Below, piece after piece: positions 1 to 6,775 of a stretch of 64,000 bases of DNA (within the stretch, counting starts at the first letter, position 1; each line of letters starts with the position of its first letter). The notes below the pieces were generated by a model. That model saw nothing but the letters and a program-made list of their open reading frames with translations. It did no database searches and was not told the origin of the DNA. This stretch comes from an uncultured Olsenella sp. (GTDB taxonomy: Bacteria; Actinomycetota; Coriobacteriia; Coriobacteriales; Atopobiaceae), in contig CASEHX010000007.1 in NCBI GenBank assembly GCA_949287905.1, positions 1-64,000 on the forward strand. The letters are read 5' to 3'. The translations under genes and the position numbers were made by a program.

Positions 1-1
1 T

Positions 2-511
2 GAGGAGGCGCGCAAGAACCTCCAGGAGGTCATCGAGAACAACAGCGGCCTCGCCGAGGACGACTACACGGCCGAGTCCTGGGCGGCCTACGCCGAGGCG
101 CTCGCCGGCGCGCAGGCCGCGCTCGACGACGAGGGCGCCACTGCCGACGAGCTGAACACGGCGGCCGACGAGCTGCTCGCCGCCGTCGCGGGCCTCAAGG
201 ACGCCGAGCCCGACCCCGGCACCGACCCGGATCCCGACGAGCCCGGAACCGACCCGGATCCTGACGAGCCCGGAACCGACCCGGACGACCAGAAGCCTGG
301 TGACACCACCAAGCCCGGCGACGCCACCAAGCCCGGCACGTCCGGCTCGCAGGGCGGCTCTGGTGCCCAGGGCGGCTCCGGCTCCGGCCAGACCTCCGGG
401 ATCCCCGCGACGGGCGACCCGTCGGCGCTTCTCGCCATGGCGGCGACCGGAGCCTCCGCGGCCGTGGCCCTTGCCGGTGGCGTGATCGTCAACCGCAGGT
501 CGAGGAAGTAG
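2..511 (+). CDS. Cell-surface protein, C-terminal part only (FIVAR repeat, IPATG sorting signal)
   Basis: The frame is open from the first bases, so the N-terminus lies outside the window. What remains (169 residues) has a FIVAR module with the motif DDYTAESW, then a Pro/Asp linker with repeated DPDEPGT units, a Gly/Ser/Gln stretch, and a wall-sorting signal: IPATGD, a hydrophobic segment and the basic end NRRSRK. FIVAR modules are common in Gram-positive wall-anchored glycosidases and adhesins. The enzymatic or binding part cannot be seen, so only sortase-dependent anchoring is inferred. Two other proteins in the window (24615 and 39049) end with the same layout. Confidence 0.8.
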   Translation, partial: EEARKNLQEVIENNSGLAEDDYTAESWAAYAEALAGAQAALDDEGATADELNTAADELLAAVAGLKDAEPDPGTDPDPDEPGTDPDPDEPGTDPDDQKPGDTTKPGDATKPGTSGSQGGSGAQGGSGSGQTSGIPATGDPSALLAMAATGASAAVALAGGVIVNRRSRK

Positions 512-530
512 CTGCGACACGCAGATCTTT

Positions 531-570
531 GGCGGGTCCCGCGAAATGATTGCGGGGCCCGCCTCTCGTT
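531..570 (+). terminator. Terminator after the surface-protein gene
   Basis: GGCGGGTCCCGC and GCGGGGCCCGCC form a 12-bp stem with one G-T pair around a short AT-rich loop, 20 bases after the stop codon. The T-rich tail is weak (CTCGTTT). Confidence 0.6.
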
Positions 571-668
571 TACGGCGAGAATCGCGACGATGCGGGCTCG
601 GTAACGCTCCGCTTACGACGGAATGCGCTTCTCGCGGTATCATATGGTGGGCAACGAGGGGAGGCAGC

Positions 669-1367
669 ATGGCTGCAGGCGCCGACGTGGACAAGCGCAT
701 TCACGGCGTGGCCGTCTTTGACTTTGACGGCACGCTGATCAACGGCCAGTCCGGCACGCTCTTCACGCGCTATCTGCGCAGCAACGGCATGATGTCTCCG
801 GGGAGCTTGGCTCGACTCGCCTGGTGGGGCATCCGCTACAAGCTGCACGCCCCGTTCAAGCAGGAGGAGGCGCGCGAGCTCGTCTTTGGCGCCCTGCGCG
901 GGCGCGGCGCGGACGAGGTCGACGCCCTCATGGAGCGCTTCCACGACGAGGTGCTCGCGCCCCGCTATCGCCCGCTCGCGCTGGCGGAGGTGCAGGGGTG
1001 CCACGAGAGGGGGCTCGTCGTCCTTCTCGTCTCTGCGACCTTTGCACCCATAGCCCGCCTTGCCGCGGAGCGCATAGGGGCGGACGGCTTTGTTGCCACC
1101 GAGATGGAGCGAGACGCGAGTGGGGCGTACACGGGGCGCGTCGATGGCCCCGTCGTCGCGGGCAACGAGAAGTGCCACGCGGTCGCGGCCTGGTGCGACG
1201 CACACCTGGGGCCCGGCGCCTGGAGGCTCGAGCGCGCCTACGCCGATCACCATACCGACGCCGACCTGCTTGAGATTGCGGACAGCGCATACGCGGTCTG
1301 CCCGGGCAAGACGCTCGCCCTGAGCGCTCGCAGGCACGGCTGGCCGGTTCTCGACTGGGGCGCGTAG
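669..1367 (+). CDS. HAD-superfamily IB phosphatase (phosphoserine-phosphatase-like)
   Basis: A 232-residue soluble hydrolase. HAD motif I is FDFDGTLING near residue 16 (two catalytic Asp), motif II is LVSATFAP, and motif III/IV lies in YADHHTDADLLE, where two Asp would bind magnesium. The helical insert between motifs I and II fits the IB subclass, which includes SerB-like and acyl-phosphate phosphatases, so the substrate is not settled. The ATG at 669 is chosen because GAGGGGAGG lies just before it; the open frame continues upstream to 546 without another ribosome site. The Rrf2 regulator follows after 25 bases and is probably cotranscribed. A possible -10 (TATCAT) lies near 635. Confidence 0.8.
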   Translation: MAAGADVDKRIHGVAVFDFDGTLINGQSGTLFTRYLRSNGMMSPGSLARLAWWGIRYKLHAPFKQEEARELVFGALRGRGADEVDALMERFHDEVLAPRYRPLALAEVQGCHERGLVVLLVSATFAPIARLAAERIGADGFVATEMERDASGAYTGRVDGPVVAGNEKCHAVAAWCDAHLGPGAWRLERAYADHHTDADLLEIADSAYAVCPGKTLALSARRHGWPVLDWGA

Positions 1368-1392
1368 CCCCCGGGCCGGCTGGGAGGAGACC

Positions 1393-1980
1393 ATGGACAT
1401 ATCAAAGAGAACCGATTACGCCCTGCGCATGATCGCGGGGCTGGTCGAGAACCCCGAAGGCATCGTATCCGTGCGTACCGTGGCAAAGGAGGGGGAGATC
1501 CCCTATTCCTTTGCGCGCTCCATCCAGCATGATCTTGCCCTTGCGGGGATCGTGAGCAACGTCCGCGGCGCAAACGGCGGCATGCGTCTTGCGGTGGACC
1601 CGCGAGAGACCACGCTGCTGCAGCTCATGGAGGCGGTGCAGGGGCCGGTCGTGCTCTCCGACTGCCTCAACGTGGACGGCAACGACACGCCGTGCCCCAA
1701 CTGTGACCAGTGCCGCTTCAGGCCGGTCTGGTGCTCTGCCGAGAAGCTCCTGCGGGACCTGTTCTCCACGGTGACGCTGCACCAGCTCGTCGTCGAGGGG
1801 CTGACGCCGGTCTATCGGGGGTCGTTTGCCCTTGCCGGCAGGGGCGAGACGGCAGCGACGACGGATGCGAGCGATGCGGCCGCGACGACCGCGGCGGCTG
1901 ATGCGGGCGACGCGGCTGCGGCGGCTGATGCGGGCGACGCGGCTGCGACGGCGAATGCGGGCGATGCACGGCATGACTGA
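1393..1980 (+). CDS. Rrf2-family transcriptional regulator with an unusual cysteine cluster
   Basis: A 195-residue protein starting MDISKRTDYALR, the classic Rrf2 N-terminus. A winged helix-turn-helix covers about residues 5-70. The cysteines are C91, C101, C104, C107 and C114 (spacing 9-2-2-6), denser than the three-cysteine pattern of IscR or NsrR, so an Fe-S or other metal sensor is likely but of uncertain type. After about residue 150 the protein becomes a low-complexity tail of Ala/Asp repeats (DAGDAAA units). The ribosome site GGGAGGAG precedes ATG 1393. The end overlaps the start of the MutY-like gene, so the two are translationally coupled. Near rubrerythrin, a role in redox or iron stress is plausible. 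Confidence 0.85.
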   Translation: MDISKRTDYALRMIAGLVENPEGIVSVRTVAKEGEIPYSFARSIQHDLALAGIVSNVRGANGGMRLAVDPRETTLLQLMEAVQGPVVLSDCLNVDGNDTPCPNCDQCRFRPVWCSAEKLLRDLFSTVTLHQLVVEGLTPVYRGSFALAGRGETAATTDASDAAATTAAADAGDAAAAADAGDAAATANAGDARHD

Positions 1981-2842
1981 TCCCGAGCGCCTGGCGGCCT
2001 TTCGCTCGCTGGTCCTCGAGCGCGGGCGCGAGCTCTACCGCGACCTCCCGTGGCGCCGCACGCGCGACCCCTATGCCGTCTGGATCTCCGAGGTCATGCT
2101 CCAGCAGACGCAGACCTCGCGCGTGGACGGGCGATGGCAGCGCTGGCTGGAGCGCTTTCCCACGCCCGCGGCGCTCGCGACGGCGCAGCCCGCGGACGTC
2201 CTCGAGGAGTGGCAGGGCCTTGGCTACAACCGACGTGCGCTCGCGCTGCACCGGGCGGCGCAGGCGGTGGCCGCGCTCGGCGGGGAGCTCCCGGCAGAGA
2301 CGGCGGCCCTCGAGGCGCTTCCCGGCGTGGGGCCGGCCACGGCGGCCGGCATCCGCGCCTTTGCGTTTGACCTGCCCTCGGTTTACCTGGAGACCAACGT
2401 GCGCACCGTTCTTCTCCACGAGCTCTTTCCGGGGGAGGAGGGCGTGAGCGACCGCGCACTCGTGCCGATCCTGCGCGACACGTGCCCCGCGGACGCGAGC
2501 GACCCCGCCGACGACCCGCGCACCTGGTACTATGCGCTGCTCGACTACGGCGCCTACCTCAAGCGCACGCTTCCCAACCCGTCGCGCCGCTCCGCCTCGC
2601 ACACGCGCCAGTCGCGCTTTGAGGGCTCTCACCGCCAGAAGCGGGCCGAGCTGCTGCGCGTTCTTCTCGCCCATCGCGGAGAGTCCGCTGGCGTGCCCTT
2701 TGACACCATTTTCGGGGAGCTCGCAAGCGTGGAGGAGAAAGCGGGTAGAAGGGCGATAAGCGCCGACGAGGCGAGGGCCCTTCTCGACGAGCTCTCTGGG
2801 GAGGGCTTCTGTCGTCTCGACGGTGACGGCTGGGTTGTCTAG
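1973..2842 (+). CDS. MutY-like HhH-GPD DNA glycosylase lacking the Fe-S cluster
   Basis: About 289 residues. The general-acid Glu is E40 in SEVMLQQTQ, matching MutY Glu37. The helix-hairpin-helix is [14 protein letters not shown] (residues 113-126). At the catalytic Asp position (LDGN in MutY) this protein has LETN, so E140 replaces Asp. The C-terminal part has no CX6CX2CX5C set, hence no [4Fe-4S] cluster, and the NUDIX-like 8-oxoG recognition domain of full MutY is absent. This matches a divergent MutY-like clade with the LETNVR and DYGAYLK signatures. Removal of adenine from A:8-oxoG is inferred from the family only. Start choice: ATG 1973 or 1964; both overlap the end of the Rrf2 gene. Confidence 0.75.
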   Translation: MTDPERLAAFRSLVLERGRELYRDLPWRRTRDPYAVWISEVMLQQTQTSRVDGRWQRWLERFPTPAALATAQPADVLEEWQGLGYNRRALALHRAAQAVAALGGELPAETAALEALPGVGPATAAGIRAFAFDLPSVYLETNVRTVLLHELFPGEEGVSDRALVPILRDTCPADASDPADDPRTWYYALLDYGAYLKRTLPNPSRRSASHTRQSRFEGSHRQKRAELLRVLLAHRGESAGVPFDTIFGELASVEEKAGRRAISADEARALLDELSGEGFCRLDGDGWVV

Positions 2843-2858
2843 CCGCGTGTTGTCCAGA

Positions 2859-2902
2859 ACGCCGAAAGACGGTTTCGGCGTGAGAAGGCCCCTTTGCGGG
2901 GC
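2859..2902 (+). terminator. Two consecutive hairpins between the MutY-like gene and rubrerythrin
   Basis: ACGCCGAAA and TTTCGGCGT form a perfect 9-bp stem with a 5-base loop (2859-2881). GCCCC-TTTGC-GGGGC follows directly (2888-2902). There is no T-run, so an attenuator or RNA-stabilising element for rubrerythrin is as likely as a terminator. Confidence 0.45.
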
Positions 2903-2918
2903 GGGAGAGGAGCTTCCA

Positions 2919-3464
2919 ATGGCCGTTGACTTTGAGAACTCGCAGACGAAGAAGAACCTCGAGGCTGCCTTCGCCGGCGAGTCCCAGGCGACCAACAAGT
3001 ACGCCTACTATGCGAGCAAGGCCAAGAAGGAGGGCTACGAGCAGATCTCCGCGATCTTCACCGAGACCTCCGGCAACGAGAAGGAGCACGCCAAGCTCTG
3101 GTTCAAGTACCTCCACGGCGGCGAGGTGCCCGACACCCTGACCAACATCAAGGACGCCGCGGCGGGCGAGAACTACGAGTGGACCGACATGTACAAGGGC
3201 TTTGCCGAGACGGCCGAGGCCGAGGGCTTCACCGAGATCGCGGCCAAGTTCCGCATGGTCGGCGAGGTGGAGAAGCACCACGAGGAGCGCTACCTCAAGC
3301 TTGCCGAGCGCGTCGAGAAGGGCGAGGTCTTTGCCCGCGAGGGCGTCAAGGTGTGGAAGTGCCGCAACTGCGGTCACCTGCACGTGGGAGCCGAGGCCCC
3401 CGAGGTCTGCCCGGTCTGCAACCACCCCAAGGCCTACTTCGAGGAGCAGGCGATCAACTACTAG
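2919..3464 (+). CDS. rbr: Rubrerythrin
   Basis: A 181-residue non-haem iron protein that reduces hydrogen peroxide in the cytoplasm of anaerobes. The N-terminal ferritin-like four-helix domain (about 1-140) starts with [19 protein letters not shown] and carries the Glu and ExxH residues of the diiron site. The C-terminal rubredoxin-like domain has C148-x2-C151 and C164-x2-C167 for the Fe(SCys)4 centre. The order (diiron then rubredoxin) and length are those of classical rubrerythrin. The start follows GGGAGAGG at 2903-2910. Codon use is strongly biased, as for an abundant protein. Confidence 0.95.
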   Translation: MAVDFENSQTKKNLEAAFAGESQATNKYAYYASKAKKEGYEQISAIFTETSGNEKEHAKLWFKYLHGGEVPDTLTNIKDAAAGENYEWTDMYKGFAETAEAEGFTEIAAKFRMVGEVEKHHEERYLKLAERVEKGEVFAREGVKVWKCRNCGHLHVGAEAPEVCPVCNHPKAYFEEQAINY

Positions 3465-3494
3465 GACTGCTTCGGGACGCTTTGCTGCGAGTTC

Positions 3495-3534
3495 GGCCCG
3501 TCGGCGCCTTCTCGGCCCGGCGGGCCTCTTTCGT
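3495..3534 (+). terminator. Terminator after rubrerythrin
   Basis: GGCCCGTCG and CGGCGGGCC pair with one mismatch around a loop containing CTTCTCGG, and CTCTTTCGT follows. Confidence 0.55.
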
Positions 3535-3559
3535 GCGACGCGTGGCGGCTTTGCGCGTA

Positions 3560-4380
3560 GGCTTGCTTTCCGTTGGAGCCCCGAGGCCCGCCTGCGCTTA
3601 GGGATTGGCGCGGGCGGAGGGTTGGAGCGCGAGCGCGCTTAAGGATACTGGCCGTTGGAGGCCGTTTCTCGCGGAGCGCTTAGACTTTGCCTCCGTTTGA
3701 GGCCAAGAGGCTATTCTCGCTTAGGGAACGTCCCTATTGGAGGGTGTTTCTCCCGGAGCGCTTAGGGATTGGCGCGGTTGGAGGATCGCGGTCTGTTCGC
3801 GCTTAAGGATACGAGCCGTTGGAGGCCGTTTCTCGCGGAGCGCTTAGACTTTGCTTCCGTTGGAGACCCAAAATGCTCGCGTGGCGAGAAGAACCCTCCA
3901 ACCGCGCCAATCTCTAAGCGCGTTCGCGCCGCAGCCCTCCAACCGCGCCAATCCCTAAGCCCGCCGGCGTGCCGGCCCTCCAACCGCGCCATTCGTTAAG
4001 CGCATCTGCGCTCATGTCCTCCAAAGGCCCCAATCCTTAAGCGCCCGTGCGCATGCGACCTCCGGCCGCGCCTCCCTTTACGCGCGCCAGAGTGCTTGCC
4101 TCCAATGCGGCGTTCCCTAAGCCCACCCGCACTCCAACGCGGTATTCAGTAAGCAGGCACGCGTACAGGCTCTCCAATAGCACTAATCCCAAAGTGATTC
4201 CGTGCCCTGGCCTTCCAATTGCGGCGCTCCCCAAGCGCCCCACGAGAAACGCTCTCCAATCGCGGCGACGCCTAAGCGCGCTCGCGCTCCGGCTCTCCAA
4301 TCGCGGCAACGCCTAAGCGCGCTCGCGCTCCGGCTCTCCAATCGCGGCAACGCCTAAGCGCATTCGTGCCCAAGGTACTT
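3560..4380. repeat. Inverted array of 41-bp repeats, 3' side of nuclease A
   Basis: About 20 imperfect units of 41 bp and no credible gene. Up to about 3885 the units read TTGGAGG...CGCTTAG; from about 3893 they read CCTCCAA...CCTAAGCG, the reverse complement. The array therefore turns round at a centre carrying GGCGAGAAG. The three units beginning at 4252, 4293 and 4334 are nearly identical and exactly 41 bp apart, suggesting recent tandem duplication. Several forward units contain TTCTCGCGG between the two conserved boxes. A matching array lies on the other side of the nuclease gene. Confidence 0.85.
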
Positions 4381-4418
4381 CTCGCCCGTCCTTGTCGGGC
4401 GCTCCCCGAGACGGGCCC

Positions 4419-5534
4419 CTACTCCAGGCAATATGCCTCCACGGGAACAAGCTCTTCCGCCCGTGTCGTCTCGTCAGATGGGTTTGCCTGCCGACCGCGC
4501 GCCAACGCGCGTTCGCGTCCGTTCCAGTGAATTCCATCGATGTGCTCGAGCTCCTCGTAGAGCTGCTGGCGAAGGCGCCGTCTCTCCGCAGCGGCCTCCT
4601 TCGTCATTCCGATTCGGGGGAGGCCGAGGTTCTGGCGTATGCGCGCGACGAGGCCGTCCATGTAGTCGAGGTCATCGTACTGCTCGCGCCTCACGACGTA
4701 CTCGGGTATGTCGCGCGCGCGGAGTTCGTTGCTTCGATTGACGTCCCGCGCGATGCGGGCGGGATGGTCGTGGTGCCTTCCGTTGTACTCAACGGCCACA
4801 AAGCGGGCTGCACTTGGGAGGGCGGCGTCGCGCGGCCTTCCGACCAGAATGTCCGGCCGCCTGATTCCGGTGGCAGCGGGATCGTAGATGCGCTCCACCA
4901 CAACGGGCGCGTTCATTGCGAGCAGCCCAAGCCCGTATCCGCCGAGGCCCGGCCTCAGCGAGAGGCGCAGCGCCAACTTGGTCTCGCGAGGAGATCCCGA
5001 CCGAACGCATGCCAGGGCAAGCGCATGACGAACCAATCCCGTTCCCGGTCGAGGCCCCAGCGCGTCGAGGTATGCGCGCAGCCGCTCCGGCGTGGTGAGG
5101 GGTTCGGAGCGCTCGAACATCCCGCCCTCGACCTCGGGGCAGATCGCGTAGAGACCCAGAAGCTCCGAGAGCAGGCAAAGGAGTTCGAGCAGCGTGAGGG
5201 AGGGCGCCATCTGAACCGCCACCAGCTCGGGGGCGGAACAAACCACGTCATCGGAGACTCTAATCGCGGACCTGGCGGGCAGCGGCGCTCGGGTGACGTG
5301 TGCGAACAGGCCGTTCGCTCGAGCTCCAGAATGCCCGGTGGCGACAATGACCTCAATCGGACGGTTCGGCGCGGCAAGAGAGGGCACGCGGAGGACCATC
5401 TGCTCGAGGTCCTTCTCGGCGGGCGGGGCTGCGGGGACGGGCGCGTCGCAACGCTCTCCTTTGGCGAGGCGGTGTCGGAGGCTCCAGCTCCTCAGTGTCT
5501 CAAGTGCCGTGGTATGTGAGAGAAAGAGTCCCAT
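4419..5534 (-). CDS. DUF559/Vsr-like nuclease-domain protein, paralog A
   Basis: A 371-residue protein co-linear with paralog B (18930-20051) and more distantly related to paralog C (47652-48830). The N-terminal half begins with SHTTALETLR and contains a Pro-Glu-Leu box (SAPELVAVQMAP), as in AbiEi/DUF559 proteins of actinobacteria. The C-terminal half has the PD-(D/E)XK/Vsr pattern: E184 in SPRETK, D228 in RRPDIL, and E249-Y-N251 in VAVEYNGRHH, followed by a RDVNRSNEL helix. No signal peptide or membrane segment is seen. No Shine-Dalgarno precedes the ATG. The gene lies between two inverted 41-bp repeat arrays. The nuclease fold is inferred from motif order. A single-strand cutting, DNA-binding or antitoxin role remains possible. 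Confidence 0.7.
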   Translation of the reverse strand: MGLFLSHTTALETLRSWSLRHRLAKGERCDAPVPAAPPAEKDLEQMVLRVPSLAAPNRPIEVIVATGHSGARANGLFAHVTRAPLPARSAIRVSDDVVCSAPELVAVQMAPSLTLLELLCLLSELLGLYAICPEVEGGMFERSEPLTTPERLRAYLDALGPRPGTGLVRHALALACVRSGSPRETKLALRLSLRPGLGGYGLGLLAMNAPVVVERIYDPAATGIRRPDILVGRPRDAALPSAARFVAVEYNGRHHDHPARIARDVNRSNELRARDIPEYVVRREQYDDLDYMDGLVARIRQNLGLPRIGMTKEAAAERRRLRQQLYEELEHIDGIHWNGRERALARGRQANPSDETTRAEELVPVEAYCLE

Positions 5535-5546
5535 GGCAAGACCGTA
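5535..5546 (-). promoter_or_regulatory. Putative -10 box for leaderless transcription of nuclease A
   Basis: On the minus strand, TACGGT is followed by 6 bases and then the ATG. The same spacing occurs in front of paralogs B and C, and none has a ribosome site. No clear -35 is seen. The remaining 280 bases up to the repeat array (5547-5829) show no other gene or clear element. Confidence 0.45.
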
Positions 5547-5829
5547 AGCCCTGCGGCAACGAAGGCCAGCGAGAATAGGGATCCTTGCCTTGTCAGGCTG
5601 ACGGAAGCTGACGTCAAACTATCAAAGGATGGCGTATTCCCATAAAGAGCGAGGGGCCGAGAAGCTCGTGAACAATCAGAAGTAAAACCACGCTCGCGCG
5701 TTTGCGGGGGAACATCCCGCCGCTCGCGGAACGGCGACCCAGCTTCAGGGCAGATGGGTGACGACCTGGGCGCAGGGTATCGGCTGCGACCTACTGCCGC
5801 CCGTGCGCCTCTCGCGGTCGAGCGCTTGC

Positions 5830-6565
5830 GAAAGCCGCTTTCTGGAGGGCGTTTCTCGCGAGGCGCTTATGATTCGCTCCCGTTGGAGCCTCGGGGCGCG
5901 AGCGCGCTTAAAGATGTCCCCCGTTGGAGCCTCGGGACGCGAGCGCGCTTAAAGATGTCTCCTGTTGGAGCCTATGGGCATGATTGAGCTTAGGAAACGC
6001 CCCCGTTGGAGGGTGCTTCTCGCGCCTTGCTTAGACTTCTCTTCCGTTGGAGGGTGCTTCTCGCGTACCGCTTAGACTTTGGCTCCGTTGGAGGGCTGGA
6101 ACAGTATTCCGCTTAAAGATGGCCCCCGTTGGAGGCCCGAAAGGCCCGGACGGCGAGAAGGACTCTCCAATCGCGCCAATCCCTAAGCGCATCCGCGCAG
6201 CAGCCCTCCAAGCGCGGCGATTAGTAACCACGCCGACGCACACGCCCTCCAATCGCGCCGATCTTTAAGCGTGTCCGCGCTGTAGCCCTCCAATCGCGTC
6301 GATCTTTAATCGCGCTCGAGAGCACGTCCTCCAACCGTGCCAACCCCTAAGCACGCAAGCACGCGCACGCGCCCCCGGTCCTCCAACCGCGGCAACCCCT
6401 AAGCGCGCACGCGCCCCCGGCCCTCCAACCGCGCCAACCCCTAAGCGCGCAAGCACGCGCACTCGCCCCCGGCCCTCCAACCGCGGCAACCCCCAAGCGC
6501 GCACGCGCACGCACGCCCACACCCCCCGGCCCGCAATCCGCGCCGCTCTCAAGCACGCCCGCAAT
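5830..6565. repeat. Inverted array of 41-bp repeats, 5' side of nuclease A
   Basis: Same family as 3560-4380. About eight forward units (TTGGAGnnn...CGCTTAnA) run to about 6140. The array turns at a centre with GGCGAGAAG, and about nine reverse units (CCTCCAAnCGCG...CCTAAGCGC) follow. The last units expand to 50 bp or more by extra CACGCGCACG steps and decay towards 6565. From 6566 to 6775 only the glgB leader is seen, with a TTGACG at 6677 but no convincing -10. Confidence 0.85.
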
Positions 6566-6775
6566 CCACGCCGCGCGACGGGCGCCGACTTCACGCACCC
6601 GGCGAGAAGGTTCCCACGCCTCCGCCCTGCTCGCCGCCCTGTCGCGTACACTCACGGTTTTTTCGTGGACAGCAAGTTGACGAAACGCTCAAAATGAGAG
6701 TTGTTCTGCGTGCATGCTCTGTGCATCGTAAGGACCGCGCGAGAGGCGCGGTGCCAGACCACCGAGGAGTGAGAC

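Noticed and set aside
1718..2998. 426-residue minus-strand open frame across the MutY-like gene
   Set aside because: It is the antisense of clear genes on the plus strand, with His/Arg/Ala/Val-rich composition typical of GC-rich shadows. Similar long antisense frames at 8990-11455, 12736-15366, 15373-18663, 20604-24278 and 55110-58091 were rejected for the same reason.
3560..4380. CRISPR array
   Set aside because: Units are 41 bp in direct contact with gradual divergence, reverse orientation halfway, and have no constant repeat separated by unique spacers. No cas genes are present.
4419..5534. AbiEi antitoxin of a type IV toxin-antitoxin pair
   Set aside because: The N-terminal half resembles AbiEi/DUF559 proteins, but no AbiEii-type nucleotidyltransferase partner lies beside any of the three paralogs.
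5606..5630. Shared upstream element (GGAAGCTGACGTCAAAC type) for the three nuclease genes
   Set aside because: Similar words occur near 18838 and 49036, but orientation and distance relative to the genes are not consistent, so chance is likely.
5830..6565. TIGR-type guide array
   Set aside because: No Nop-domain Tas protein is nearby and the units lack the paired short spacers between fixed edge and loop repeats.
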